DNA of 45,617 nt from Candidatus Kuenenia stuttgartensis (GCA_945877135.1 CAMCQY010000012.1:1-45617); one strand, 5' to 3'. Numbered from the stretch's first letter, positions 1-10,376 are shown. The notes: generated by a model from the sequence alone, not told the origin. Numbers and translations are program-made.

Positions 1-295
1 CGACGGGCGGGAGGAGCCCGATCTCTTTCCATTCGACGCCGGGATCAACCTGTGGGGCCGGCCAGGTTGCCGGGGCCGCCCGATAGACTTCCCGCAACCG
101 CTGCGCGGCGTCGGTGCGCTCGGCGGCGGTTCGCTCCGGCCTCGCTGGCTTCTTGTCGGCTGATTCCGGCTCCGCAGCCGCGATTGGTCCGGCGAGTCGG
201 ATGGCAATGGTCATGGACACCGCGCCTATCGCGATGCGAGTGACGAATGATCGCCATGCGGACTCGGTCTTGGCATGCAACACGAGGTCAGTCAC
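1..295 (-). CDS. Exported protein, 5' part only; possible di-haem cytochrome c peroxidase (MauG-like)
   Basis: The first 98 codons of a gene that runs off the left edge, in a frame open to the edge. I place the start at a GTG (295); no good ribosome site is visible, so the start is uncertain. The N-terminus has a hydrophobic stretch (AIGAVSMTIAIRLAGPIA) ending at an AAA/E signal-peptidase-like site, so the product is probably exported. A Lys/Glu/Pro-rich linker follows, then REVYRAAPATWPAPQVDPG and EWKEIGLLPPV. From memory, this W-P-A-P-x-x-DPG-V...G-LPPV block resembles the start of mature planctomycete cytochrome c peroxidase/MauG-like proteins, which often follow a DUF1559 gene. No CxxCH haem site falls inside the window, so the family call is inference. 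It lies 25 bp after the DUF1559 stop and probably shares its transcript. A 12-bp tandem duplication (302-325) spans the junction. Confidence 0.5.
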   Translation of the reverse strand, partial: MTDLVLHAKTESAWRSFVTRIAIGAVSMTIAIRLAGPIAAAEPESADKKPARPERTAAERTDAAQRLREVYRAAPATWPAPQVDPGVEWKEIGLLPPV

Positions 296-320
296 GGCTT
301 GTCTCGGATCAGCTCTCGGA

Positions 321-1289
321 TCAGCGGTTATTGTTGACTTCGGCACCTTGAATGGTGAGCTGAGACACGATTGTATCGGCTGATACCTGTGCATCGACGT
401 ATCGAGTCGATCCATCCATGGAGAGCAGATTCGCACCAGCCGGGTGGAAGCCGTAGATGCCGTAGAAGTTGCTCCCATTGACGAACTGCGAGCCGCCCGA
501 CTTATAAACTGCCACCGGATCGGGTTTGAATCCCTGGACTAGGCACTGGTTTCCGTTGGCCCAGCTGGAGTTGGGCACCCCCGATTCCGCGATCTTGCGG
601 CCGAAGGCCCAGATCTGGGGCCGGCCCGCTGATTCAAACACCACAATGGTCTGCGATGTTCCGTCGAGGACATCACGGAGTCGCCGACCCTTTGTGCCCC
701 TACTCACGTTCCCTGTTTTGAACGCACCTTCGGAATTTTCGGGCCTGGGATAGGAAGCGGCGGGCGGACTCGATGTCCACACTGCCGGCGACGGGCCATT
801 CGACGCCTGATAGTCGCACGCCGCAGCCGGCCATTTAAGAGCACCAACGGGGGGAAAAGCAGAGTCGTGGAGCTGGCCGCCCGGATTTGATGGGCAGACC
901 ATGAAAGCCAGGCTGGTCTTCACAGCCGACTGATTCAATGCGTCCGTGCACGCGACATTGTAGTTGTAGAGACCAGCCAGTGGGTTCTCGTCGAGGTAGG
1001 GAAGCAGTTGTGCAGTCCAAAAACACCTCGGACTACTCACGTTGGGTGGGAAACAGTCGCGGGCATTGTGGAAGTTGAGCAGACCGATGCCGATCTGCCT
1101 GAGGTTGTTGAGGCACTGCGAGCGACGCGACGACTCGCGGGCCTGCTGGACCGCCGGCAGCAGGAGGCCGACGAGTCCGCCGGTGACCGCGACGACGACC
1201 AGCATTTCGACCAGCGTGATTCCGCGGACGCGACGGCCGCGGCTGAACGACGAGGCTGCACGGTAGGCGTTCTTGCCACAGGTGGTCAT
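321..1289 (-). CDS. DUF1559 prepilin-like (type II secretion pseudopilin-like) protein
   Basis: 322 residues. A short basic leader (residues 1-22) precedes a type IV pilin-like N-methylation segment (GITLVEMLVVVAVTGG, roughly residues 23-38) and a hydrophobic helix ending LLLPAVQQARESSRR. The next block, CLNNLRQIGIGLLNFHNA, is the usual DUF1559 continuation. Near the C-terminus is the H-x9-DG signature (HPAGANLLSMDG). These proteins are hugely expanded in planctomycetes; they are thought to be processed by prepilin peptidase and anchored in the inner membrane, with unknown individual roles. Length is typical. The start ATG has only a weak GAGG 11 nt upstream. A TACTCT box lies in the 128-bp upstream spacer. 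The neighbour on the left (stop-to-start gap 25 bp) is likely co-transcribed. Confidence 0.93.
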   Translation of the reverse strand: MTTCGKNAYRAASSFSRGRRVRGITLVEMLVVVAVTGGLVGLLLPAVQQARESSRRSQCLNNLRQIGIGLLNFHNARDCFPPNVSSPRCFWTAQLLPYLDENPLAGLYNYNVACTDALNQSAVKTSLAFMVCPSNPGGQLHDSAFPPVGALKWPAAACDYQASNGPSPAVWTSSPPAASYPRPENSEGAFKTGNVSRGTKGRRLRDVLDGTSQTIVVFESAGRPQIWAFGRKIAESGVPNSSWANGNQCLVQGFKPDPVAVYKSGGSQFVNGSNFYGIYGFHPAGANLLSMDGSTRYVDAQVSADTIVSQLTIQGAEVNNNR

Positions 1290-1417
1290 GGAACCGCAAG
1301 CCTCGGGGGCGTGGTGGGGCGCCGGACACCTTCCATCTGATGCCCGAGCAAAAGAGTAGGGGAACTCCCCCGCGGTCGTCCACCACCCAACACGGGGACT
1401 CGCTTCATTCAGCGAAA

Positions 1418-1855
1418 TCAGCCCGCAAGGACGATAATCGCCGCGCCAAAAAAAATGAACGCGCCGCCAATCACCACCGGCAGCTGGAGTTGCCCCTGGA
1501 ACAAAAACACAGAGAACAGGGCGACGAATAACGGATAGGAGATCTCCAGCACCGCCGACTTGCCGGCCCCGAGCAGCTGGATCGAGCCGAGGATGCTGAG
1601 CGCTGCCGCCGTGGCGGTGACGAGCGTCAGCCCGACGAGGGGCAGGCTCGCGGCGGTCGTGTCAAACCGCACGAGCGATGCGGGCGAGTGCCCCTGAGCC
1701 AGCATGATCGCAGCGGATACGAGCACGCCGCAGAGACAGTGGAGAAAATAGAGCTTGTAGACTGAGAGACTCGAGAGCACCCGCTCGTCGAGGCAGTAGG
1801 TGAGTCCCCAGAGGATCGACGCCGCGACCGCGAGAATGTAGCCGTAGGATTGCAT
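1418..1855 (-). CDS. Half-size EamA/DMT-superfamily transporter
   Basis: 145 residues, nearly all hydrophobic, with about five membrane segments: YILAVAASILWGLTY, a second around LYFLHCLCGVLVSAAIML, a third around LVGLTLVTATAAALSILG, a fourth around LEISYPLFVALFSVFLF and a last around VVIGGAFIFFGAAIIVLAG. The N-terminal ILWGLTY and the LLGAGKSAVLEISYPLFV segment fit a single EamA unit of the drug/metabolite transporter superfamily. Usual DMT proteins have about 300 residues and two such units, so this one would work as a dimer, as SMR-like half-size members do. The substrate cannot be read from the sequence. The gene ends 128 bp before the DUF1559 start on the same strand and follows the CAP gene by 39 bp. 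Confidence 0.78.
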   Translation of the reverse strand: MQSYGYILAVAASILWGLTYCLDERVLSSLSVYKLYFLHCLCGVLVSAAIMLAQGHSPASLVRFDTTAASLPLVGLTLVTATAAALSILGSIQLLGAGKSAVLEISYPLFVALFSVFLFQGQLQLPVVIGGAFIFFGAAIIVLAG

Positions 1856-1894
1856 CGCAGTCTCACCACCTTTTTCCGGGCAGCGGAGTTCGGA

Positions 1895-2380
1895 TTACCG
1901 GAACTGCTGGCACCAATAGGCAGTTCCGTTGGCACTGTGGGCCATCGCAACGCCGATGCGGGTATGGCCGCCATCCAGGATGTTTGCCCGGTGGCCGCTC
2001 GACTGCATCCAACTCGTCACCGCCTCGGACGCCGACGTCTGCCCCATGCCGATATTCTCGGCAACACCGCTGCCGTGCGACAGGTTGCGATTCTGTGCCA
2101 TCCAGCGTGCATGGGTGCGGGCCCCGCTCATCAGCTGGCCGTCGGCAGCCAGCGGCGGCAGGCCGCTCCGCGCCCGGGCCGCGTTTGTCTTGGCGATGAC
2201 CGCCGATTCGACCTGCGAGAGGCTAGTGCCCGCCGACGCAGCGTTGTTGACCATCGCATTCTTGGAAGCCATGGCGGGCTCGCGGCACAGGGCTGTCGCG
2301 TTGCTCCAGGCAATCGCCACAAGAGTCACAATCGGAGCCACAATCGTTCCGCAGGCTGAGGACACTGAATTCATCTTCAT
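1895..2380 (-). CDS. Secreted CAP/SCP-domain protein
   Basis: 161 residues. Residues 1-34 form a signal peptide (IVAPIVTLVAIAWSNATA core). The rest is a compact CAP (cysteine-rich secretory/antigen 5/PR-1) domain of the bacterial SCP type: VIAKTNAARARSGLPPL, then HARWMAQNRNLSHGSG with a candidate metal-binding His, then AENIGMG, SWMQSSGHRANILDG and IGVAMAHSANGTAYWCQQF. Bacterial CAP proteins are extracellular; most have no known activity. The start is supported by GGGAG 8 nt upstream and by the promoter at 2433-2462. It is divergent from the ATP-grasp gene and lies upstream of the EamA gene on the same strand. Confidence 0.9.
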   Translation of the reverse strand: MKMNSVSSACGTIVAPIVTLVAIAWSNATALCREPAMASKNAMVNNAASAGTSLSQVESAVIAKTNAARARSGLPPLAADGQLMSGARTHARWMAQNRNLSHGSGVAENIGMGQTSASEAVTSWMQSSGHRANILDGGHTRIGVAMAHSANGTAYWCQQFR

Positions 2381-2432
2381 ATCATCTGCTCCCAGTTCGA
2401 GAGGAACGGGCCGGAGACCACCGCCGCGACCT

Positions 2433-2462
2433 GTTCTAAGCCGCCAAACGAAAAAATGTCAA
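2433..2462 (-). promoter_or_regulatory. Sigma-70-type promoter for the CAP gene
   Basis: Read on the minus strand there is a perfect TTGACA (2457-2462), an 18-bp spacer rich in T, and TAGAAC (2433-2438). The -10 box ends 52 nt before the CAP start codon. Spacing and the perfect -35 make this one of the best promoters in the window. Confidence 0.55.
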
Positions 2463-2522
2463 ACTGTGACGTCGGAGCAGAAGCCTCTCCGCAACAGACA
2501 CGCTCTTTTCATCCGGTGCACC

Positions 2523-3533
2523 ATGCGGGTTCTCATTCACGAATACTTCTGCTGTGGTGGCCTTGCTGGCCGGCCTCTCGACTCAGGACTTCTCGCCGAA
2601 GGCGGCGGCATGCTGCGTGGGCTCGCGGAGGACTTCTATGCCGCCGGACAGGATGTCACCATCGTGCTCGACAACCGCGTGCCCTTTCGGCTTCCCGGTC
2701 GAGTGATCACCCTCAATGCTGTGTCGCCCCTGCATGCACTCGATGCGTTTGATCATGCGCTCACGACCGTCGACGCGGCTCTTGTCATCGCCCCCGAGCC
2801 CGATGATCTTCTGCCCGCGCTGCTCGAGCGCGTTGAACAGGCAGGCGTGATCAATCTTGGCTCCGCCAGCGATACAGTCCGGGGCGTGAGCGACAAACAC
2901 ACGCTCGCGCAGCGGCTCTCGGCCGCCGGGATTGCCGTGCCAGCCAGTGCCTTGGGGCTCGAGCACGCCCCCGAGATGCTCGCAGAGTTCGGCGCGATCG
3001 TCGTGAAGCCCAACCGCGGTGCCGGCTGCATCGACACGCATCTCTGCCGGTCTCGAGCAGACCTTGCCCGGCTTCCGGAACGCACCGATTGGCTCGTGCA
3101 GCAGCATGTGCGGGGCGTGGCAGCCAGTGCGGCCTTCATCCTGCCGCGATCGAGCGCCCCGATTCCGCTCCGCGCTGGGCTGCAGAGCGTTGGCGTCGAA
3201 GACGACTCGGCGGCTGGTTGCCTCGCCTATGCCGGCGGGCAGCTCCCACTCGATCCCGACCTCGAGTCGCGGGCGATTCGCCTCGGCCTGGCGGCCCTCC
3301 GCCACCTTTCCGGCCTCCACGGCTTTGTCGGCATCGATCTCATTCTGGGCGACGACCCCGAGCGTGACACGCTGATCGAGGTCAATGCCCGGCCGACGGT
3401 TGCCTATGCCGGCCTGCGTCGCCTGGCTCGCTTCAACATCGCCGACCTCATTCTCGGACATCCCGCCCAGATCGAGTGGCGGGACGGAGCGGTCCGCTAT
3501 AAGTCCGATGGAACCTGTCAGACCGTGTTGTAG
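2523..3533 (+). CDS. ATP-grasp domain ligase (MfnD-like tyramine-glutamate ligase fold)
   Basis: 336 residues from ATG 2523; the frame stays open upstream to 1929, but that part is antisense to the CAP gene. MRVLIHEYFCCGGLAG opens the protein, followed by a short N-terminal domain, then the central and C-terminal ATP-grasp lobes. Visible motifs are GVSDKHTLAQRL (about residue 120), IVVKPNRGAGC with the ATP-binding Lys162, WLVQQHV, and near the C-terminus IEVNARPTVAYAG, where Asn288 and Arg290 fit the metal and nucleotide site. ATP-grasp enzymes join a carboxylate to an amine or thiol through an acyl-phosphate. The N-terminal HEYFCCGG recalls MfnD and the ATP-grasp genes of methanopterin/methanofuran C1 clusters, but no C1 genes are present here. 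The substrate is unknown. Its last 16 nt overlap tail-to-tail with the radical SAM gene. Confidence 0.82.
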   Translation: MRVLIHEYFCCGGLAGRPLDSGLLAEGGGMLRGLAEDFYAAGQDVTIVLDNRVPFRLPGRVITLNAVSPLHALDAFDHALTTVDAALVIAPEPDDLLPALLERVEQAGVINLGSASDTVRGVSDKHTLAQRLSAAGIAVPASALGLEHAPEMLAEFGAIVVKPNRGAGCIDTHLCRSRADLARLPERTDWLVQQHVRGVAASAAFILPRSSAPIPLRAGLQSVGVEDDSAAGCLAYAGGQLPLDPDLESRAIRLGLAALRHLSGLHGFVGIDLILGDDPERDTLIEVNARPTVAYAGLRRLARFNIADLILGHPAQIEWRDGAVRYKSDGTCQTVL

Positions 3534-5203
3534 GCTCGCAGCCTGCCGGCCGTGGCCTCGCGGGTGAACTTGTAGAAATGCCAGTGGGTCACGCAGCGGT
3601 TCATGAACTGGGCGAAGCCGATGATGCCGCGTTGCGAGACGACTTGCTGCGTGAAGAAAAATCGGGCGTAGACCGATCCCACCTTTCGCAGCGAGCCATC
3701 GCGAAACAGGGCCCAGAACAGCGTCCATAGGAGCGTCAGGCCGTAGCCCAGCGTTGGCAGCGACTTGCCCTCGCCCGCCTTGCGGCAGATGGCGGCCCGC
3801 CGGTCGAGATACTCCTTCGATTCGCAGACCTTGAAGTACCGCTCCAGGTAAGCCTCCGGCGAGTAGAGCCGTGTGACGAGGTCCCAATACCCCGTGCGGA
3901 GTTCCTCTCTGGTCATCTGCTTCGGCACAAAGTTGCAGCTCGGATCCTCCTCGACCAGCCGCCCCTCGGCCTCGAGTCGCGCGTAGAGCGGCGTGCGGGG
4001 AATCGCCTGCAGCATGCCGACCATCGCCAGCGTGATGCCGTTGTCCTGGATGAACCGGTACTGATCCTCGAAGATCGCCTTGTCGTCGCTGTCGAAGCCG
4101 ACGATGAAGCCGGCATTGATGTCGAGCCCCGCCGCCTGAATCCGGGACAGCTTCGCGTCGAGGGAATCGCCGCGCACGTTCTGGAACTTCTTCGTCTCCT
4201 TCAGCGAATCCATCCGCGGGGTCTCGATGCCGATGAACACGCTGCGAAAGTTGGCCCGGTACATGAGGTCGAGCAGTTCCGGGTCGTCGGCCAGATCGAT
4301 GCTGGCCTCGGTCGTGAGCCGGAGCGGATACTTGTGCTCCTCCATCCAGGGCACGATCTGCTCGAGGAGCGCTTTGGCCTTTTTCTTGTTGCCGATGAAG
4401 TTGTCGTCGACGATGAAGGCCGAATGGAAGCCGGCTTGCCGGAGATCTTCGAGTTCACCGATCAGCTGTTCCGGCTCCTTCACGCGTGGCTTGCGGCCGT
4501 AGATGACGATGATGTCGCAAAACTCGCACTGAAATGGGCAGCCTCGCGAATACTGCAGGGCCGCCGAGGCGTAGCGGCTGACCTTGAGTTTGTCGAACCG
4601 CGGCCTGGGCACCTGCGTCATGTCGGTCGGCGTGGTCTGCTCGTACCGCGTGTCGGTCTTCAGATCATGGGAAAACTCGTCGAGAAAACGGGGCCATGTG
4701 GTCTCCGCTTCCCCCACGAAACTCACGTCGCAGAGTCCTTCGAAAAACTCCTCCTGCACCGACATCAGCGGGCCACCGACCACCGTAAAGATTTTGGCCT
4801 CACGGAGCCGCACCAGGATCTGCCGCATCCGTTCCTTCTGGACGATCATCCCCGTCACGCCGACGATGTCGTAGCCCGACAGCGATGGCCAGTCGATTTC
4901 CTCGACGTTCTCATCGACGAGCGTCACGTCATGTTCGCCGCAGAGTCCGGCGAGCGCAGAGAGCGAGCCCGAGATCATCGTGCTCCGCTTGTCGCCGGGG
5001 TAGAGAGGAAGCGCAAAGTCGAACCCCCAGTACGACGGTTCAAAGCGGGGGTTGATGAGGCAGATCGAGAGCTTTCGCCCCGGCCTTCGAGGCGGCAGGG
5101 TCGGCTGCACGAGCGTGGCCGTGGCAGGCGACGCGAGGTCGAGCACGCCGACGGCGCCCTCCGACGAGCAGGCATCGTCGATGATGGACAGGGTGGCACT
5201 CAT
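3518..5203 (-). CDS. B12-binding radical SAM protein with DUF4070-type C-terminus
   Basis: 561 residues from ATG 5203; a 40-codon upstream extension in the same frame looks non-coding. Residues ~40-200 fit a cobalamin-binding Rossmann domain (INPRFEPSYWGFDFALPL, VGVTGMIVQKERM, TVVGGPLMS). The radical SAM core follows with the iron-sulfur motif C222-x3-C226-x2-C229 (RGCPFQCEFCDIIVIYGRKP), then VDDNFIGNKKKAK, TTEASIDLADD and FIGIETP. The C-terminal third with MLQAIPRTPLYARLEAEGRL fits DUF4070, and hydrophobic stretches near the end (GYGLTLLWTLFWALF) suggest membrane contact. The architecture is shared with the hopanoid C-2 methylase HpnP and relatives, so a class B methylase acting on a lipid is possible but unproven. 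It overlaps the convergent ATP-grasp gene by 16 nt. Confidence 0.88.
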   Translation of the reverse strand: MSATLSIIDDACSSEGAVGVLDLASPATATLVQPTLPPRRPGRKLSICLINPRFEPSYWGFDFALPLYPGDKRSTMISGSLSALAGLCGEHDVTLVDENVEEIDWPSLSGYDIVGVTGMIVQKERMRQILVRLREAKIFTVVGGPLMSVQEEFFEGLCDVSFVGEAETTWPRFLDEFSHDLKTDTRYEQTTPTDMTQVPRPRFDKLKVSRYASAALQYSRGCPFQCEFCDIIVIYGRKPRVKEPEQLIGELEDLRQAGFHSAFIVDDNFIGNKKKAKALLEQIVPWMEEHKYPLRLTTEASIDLADDPELLDLMYRANFRSVFIGIETPRMDSLKETKKFQNVRGDSLDAKLSRIQAAGLDINAGFIVGFDSDDKAIFEDQYRFIQDNGITLAMVGMLQAIPRTPLYARLEAEGRLVEEDPSCNFVPKQMTREELRTGYWDLVTRLYSPEAYLERYFKVCESKEYLDRRAAICRKAGEGKSLPTLGYGLTLLWTLFWALFRDGSLRKVGSVYARFFFTQQVVSQRGIIGFAQFMNRCVTHWHFYKFTREATAGRLRAYNTV

Positions 5204-5380
5204 CCTTGAGTTTCCCAGCTTCGTAATGTGTTCGACCGGACCCGGACATCGCCGCTGCGGCCGACTTCCTGTCTGCCGCAACTCCCCAAGAATAGGCGGG
5301 CGACGGAAAACACCCAAGGCCAAAACGCTGCCCAGCCCTCGCCGTTGCCCGCAGGCCGCTATTTCCGCTGTTTTTCGCCG

Positions 5381-5734
5381 TCAATCGGTCGGCGGTTCGA
5401 GCGGAGGCAGTTCCCAGGTATCCACTTCGACGACCGCCACGATGTGAGCGGCGTTGATGGTGCAGGTGGCCCTGTCGGGGCTGCAGGACTTGAGGACCGG
5501 AAAGTGGCCCCAGGGAAAGCCCTCCTTGCGATAGGGCACAACGATCTCCACGTCGAGCCAGACGCTGCCGTTGGGGGCCTGACGCACCGCCTTGATGGCG
5601 TCGATGATCAGCATCTGCCTGGTGTCGAGCAGCGCCGCGAACCTGCCCGGCTCCGCCAGGATCCGGTCGGTGAACCAGCAGGGAAGCAGTTCCCTCGCGG
5701 TGCCACGCCACAACTCCGGCTCATCGTCGTGCAT
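5381..5734 (-). CDS. Conserved hypothetical protein, 117 residues
   Basis: I do not recognise the family. The start ATG has GGAGGG 6 nt upstream, which makes translation credible. The product is soluble, with no signal peptide or membrane segment. It mixes an acidic N-terminus (MHDDEPELWRGTARELL), a helix-like middle (RQMLIIDAIKAVRQAPNG) and a beta-rich second half (VWLDVEIVVPYRKEG, ATCTINAAHIVAVVEVDTW), ending in a Pro/Glu tail. Three Cys are scattered with no CxxC motif. It precedes the radical SAM gene on the same strand with a 177-bp spacer in which I see no gene. It starts some 125 bp from the divergent promoter at 5861. Confidence 0.7.
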   Translation of the reverse strand: MHDDEPELWRGTARELLPCWFTDRILAEPGRFAALLDTRQMLIIDAIKAVRQAPNGSVWLDVEIVVPYRKEGFPWGHFPVLKSCSPDRATCTINAAHIVAVVEVDTWELPPLEPPTD

Positions 5735-5860
5735 GCGATGCCCTCCACTGAGTCAGCATGAAATCCGACTCGCCACCAAATCCGGACCCGCGAAACGACC
5801 CCGCGGACCATCGTTCTAATCTCCACGAATCGCACGTCGGCTGCAACGCCTCGCCAAACA

Positions 5861-5890
5861 CTGGCAGTGACTGCGAGGGGAAGCTATACT
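5861..5890 (+). promoter_or_regulatory. Candidate promoter for the first DEAD-box helicase
   Basis: CTGGCA (5861-5866), an 18-bp spacer and TATACT (5885-5890). The -10 box is one of the closest to consensus in the window. It sits 388 nt before the chosen helicase start, implying a long leader. Confidence 0.4.
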
Positions 5891-6277
5891 CTCCTATGTA
5901 ATGAGGTGGTGAGAGTGAACGGTCGAGGTTTTTTCCTGGGCTGATTCGCTGAATCCTACACAATTCTGCTTGCCCCCTCCGCTGAATCGCATGGCCTTGC
6001 GGCCGTGTCGCGTGTCTCTGATTCCCGTCCACGACGCATCGTGTGCGTCTGCGGCAGTCTCAGGGTTTCACACGTCTTAGGGTTCGGTGCGTCCCAGCAA
6101 TGGGAGAAGGGCTTCTGCCATCGTCCTAACAGGCATGTCGCGTATGACGTGTCTGGCCGGGCTTTGGTCGTACCACGGGCTCGTCCCGTGATCCCTGCGC
6201 TTACCGCGGCTGTCGCGATCGACGGCCCGTATGCAGATGGAATGAACAAAAACTGTGATCCGAAGGACGCATTGAAC
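5891..6277 (+). other. Gene-free stretch: probable long 5' leader of the DEAD-box helicase
   Basis: No convincing gene lies between the small hypothetical gene and the helicase. The stretch has a GAGGTGGTGAGAG purine run just after the promoter, a T-rich patch near 5930 and a perfect hairpin, CACGGG (6174-6179) with CCCGTG (6185-6190) around a CTCGT loop. The reading frame of the helicase is open through part of it, but the translation does not look like helicase sequence. Long structured leaders are known on RNA-helicase mRNAs elsewhere; a role here is inference. Confidence 0.35.
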
Positions 6278-7732
<1,455 letters not shown>

Positions 7733-7755
7733 TGTTGCGGTCGCCGCAGGCCGTG

Positions 7756-7783
7756 GCAGCAGACCGGTTTCGCGGTCTGCTGC
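7756..7783 (+). terminator. Perfect 11-bp hairpin after the helicase, overlapping an extended -10 box
   Basis: GCAGCAGACCG (7756-7766) pairs exactly with CGGTCTGCTGC (7773-7783) around a six-base loop; a G-T and a T-A pair extend it. No T-run follows, so it is not a textbook intrinsic terminator. The sequence TGCTACGAT (7781-7789) directly after it looks like an extended -10 element for the next gene, 45 nt before its start. Confidence 0.4.
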
Positions 7784-7833
7784 TACGATACCCGCCGTCT
7801 ACCGAAAGCCTGACGAACTCTGAGGGAAGAACG

Positions 7834-9165
7834 ATGCTGCGCGGCTCCACACGACAGTTTCCAGTGACGGTCTGGTCGATCGCGGCGCTGTGCGCAGCCT
7901 TCGCCCCCATGGCGACCGCGGTCGGCGACGACTGGCCCCAGTGGATGGGGCCGAGCCGCGACAATGTCTGGCGGGAGGATGGCCTGCTCGACACGTTCCC
8001 TGCGGCGGGCCCGACGGTGCTGTGGCGAACGCCCATCGCAGGCGGTTACGCAGGGCCGGCCGTCGCGGCGGGACGGGTGTTTGTCACCGACTACGTCACG
8101 GATGCCGACGTGAAGGTCGCAAACTTCGAGCGGAAGGCGTCCACGGGCACGGAACGGGTGCTGTGCCTCGATGAGGCCACGGGCAAGCTGCTCTGGAAGC
8201 ACGAGTATCCGGTGACCTACACGATCGCCTATCCGGCCGGCCCACGGTGCACGCCAACGGTCGATGGCGACCGCGTCTACACCCTCGGCGCCGAGGGGAA
8301 CCTCTGCTGCCTGAACGTCGCCGACGGGCGGCTGCTGTGGTCTCGCGACCTCAAAGCCGACTATCAGGCCAAAGCAGCGCTCTGGGGCTGGGCGAGCCAT
8401 CCGCTGGTCGATGGCGATCGGCTGGTCTGCGTGGCAGGCACCGCGGTGACCCATTCGGTTGCCTTTGACAAAATGACCGGCAAGGAGATCTGGCGGGCCG
8501 GCAAGGCGCCTGAGCAGGGCTACTCACCGCCGACGATCATCGAGACTGGCGGAAAGAAGCAGATCGTGTTCATGAAGCCTGACGGCATCTACGCCGTTGA
8601 ACCAGCGACGGGGCAGATCCTCTGGGAGTCGCCCTACAACGCCGACAACGGCTCGATCATCATGGCGCCGGTGCAGGTGGGCGAGTATCTCTACGTGGGC
8701 GGCTATCAGGAGAAGAATCTGCTGCTGAAACTCGGCTCCGGCAAGCCCGAGGTCGTCTGGCGAAACAAGGCTAAGCACGGCGTGTCGGCCGTGAACGTCC
8801 AGCCGTTCGCGGCGGACGGCCTGATCTACGGCTTTCACGAGAAGGGGGACCTCCGCGCCGTGGCGATTCCCAGTGGCGAAGTCGTCTGGAAAGGGGGCGG
8901 TCCGCTCGGCGAGCGGCCGCAGGGCTCCGGAACCGCGTTCATCGTGCGGCAGGCCGACCGCTACTGGATGTTCGCCGAGAGCGGCGACCTCGTGATCGCG
9001 ACGATGTCGCCCACGGGATACTCCGAGATCTCCCGCAGCCATCTGCTCGAGCCCACCAACACGGCATTCGGCCGCAACGTGGTCTGGTGCGCCCCCGCGT
9101 TTGCCAATCGCTCCGTCGTGGTTCGCAACGACAAAGAAATAGTCCGCGTCTCCCTGGCACGCTGA
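7834..9165 (+). CDS. Secreted PQQ-like beta-propeller repeat protein
   Basis: 443 residues from ATG 7834, supported by GAGGGAAGA 3-11 nt upstream. Residues 1-29 are a signal peptide (VWSIAALCAAFAPMATA). The mature start DDWPQWMGPSRDNVWRE is the standard opening of planctomycete PQQ-repeat proteins. Propeller blades follow with the usual W-and-G pattern: VLCLDEATGKLLWKHEY, LCCLNVADGRLLWSRDL, VAFDKMTGKEIWRAG, IYAVEPATGQILWES and RAVAIPSGEVVWKG. Such proteins fold like PQQ dehydrogenases but usually lack the catalytic residues; many are thought to be periplasmic scaffolds. A paralogue lies at 13702-15054. The Old Yellow Enzyme gene begins 60 bp downstream on the same strand. Confidence 0.9.
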   Translation: MLRGSTRQFPVTVWSIAALCAAFAPMATAVGDDWPQWMGPSRDNVWREDGLLDTFPAAGPTVLWRTPIAGGYAGPAVAAGRVFVTDYVTDADVKVANFERKASTGTERVLCLDEATGKLLWKHEYPVTYTIAYPAGPRCTPTVDGDRVYTLGAEGNLCCLNVADGRLLWSRDLKADYQAKAALWGWASHPLVDGDRLVCVAGTAVTHSVAFDKMTGKEIWRAGKAPEQGYSPPTIIETGGKKQIVFMKPDGIYAVEPATGQILWESPYNADNGSIIMAPVQVGEYLYVGGYQEKNLLLKLGSGKPEVVWRNKAKHGVSAVNVQPFAADGLIYGFHEKGDLRAVAIPSGEVVWKGGGPLGERPQGSGTAFIVRQADRYWMFAESGDLVIATMSPTGYSEISRSHLLEPTNTAFGRNVVWCAPAFANRSVVVRNDKEIVRVSLAR

Positions 9166-9224
9166 AGCTGCCGCGCGACGCGTTCCAAGGCATTCACGAC
9201 CACACCCTTCGGGAGATCCCGCCG

Positions 9225-10316
<1,092 letters not shown>

Positions 10317-10334
10317 CTCCAGGGCGGCCCACAG

Positions 10335-10376
10335 TCCCTTGCTTGCGCTGCGGGCTTGGATGGGGGGCTTGGATGG
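10335..10376 (+). repeat. GGGCTTGGATG-type intergenic repeat, one copy plus partial tail
   Basis: A 28-bp copy (10335-10362) begins TCCCTTGCTTGCGCTGCGGG and ends CTTGGATG; a second, partial tail GGGCTTGGATGG follows at 10366. It fills the spacer between the convergent Old Yellow Enzyme and DEAD-box genes. Other copies are at 17843, 20255, 20295, 31327, 31385 and 31445. Confidence 0.8.

Noticed and set aside
522..534. GGGTTTGAATCCC, resembling a tRNA T-arm
   Set aside because: It lies inside the DUF1559 coding sequence and no acceptor, D or anticodon arm surrounds it.
1929..2522. Open frame extending the ATP-grasp gene upstream
   Set aside because: It is antisense to the CAP gene and reads as low-quality sequence; family similarity begins at MRVLIHEYF (2523).
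2583..3887. 434-codon minus-strand frame opposite the ATP-grasp gene
   Set aside because: Runs across the ends of two real convergent genes and shows no domain.
5204..5380. Possible small gene between the radical SAM and hypothetical genes
   Set aside because: No frame with a ribosome site and protein-like composition; treated as spacer.
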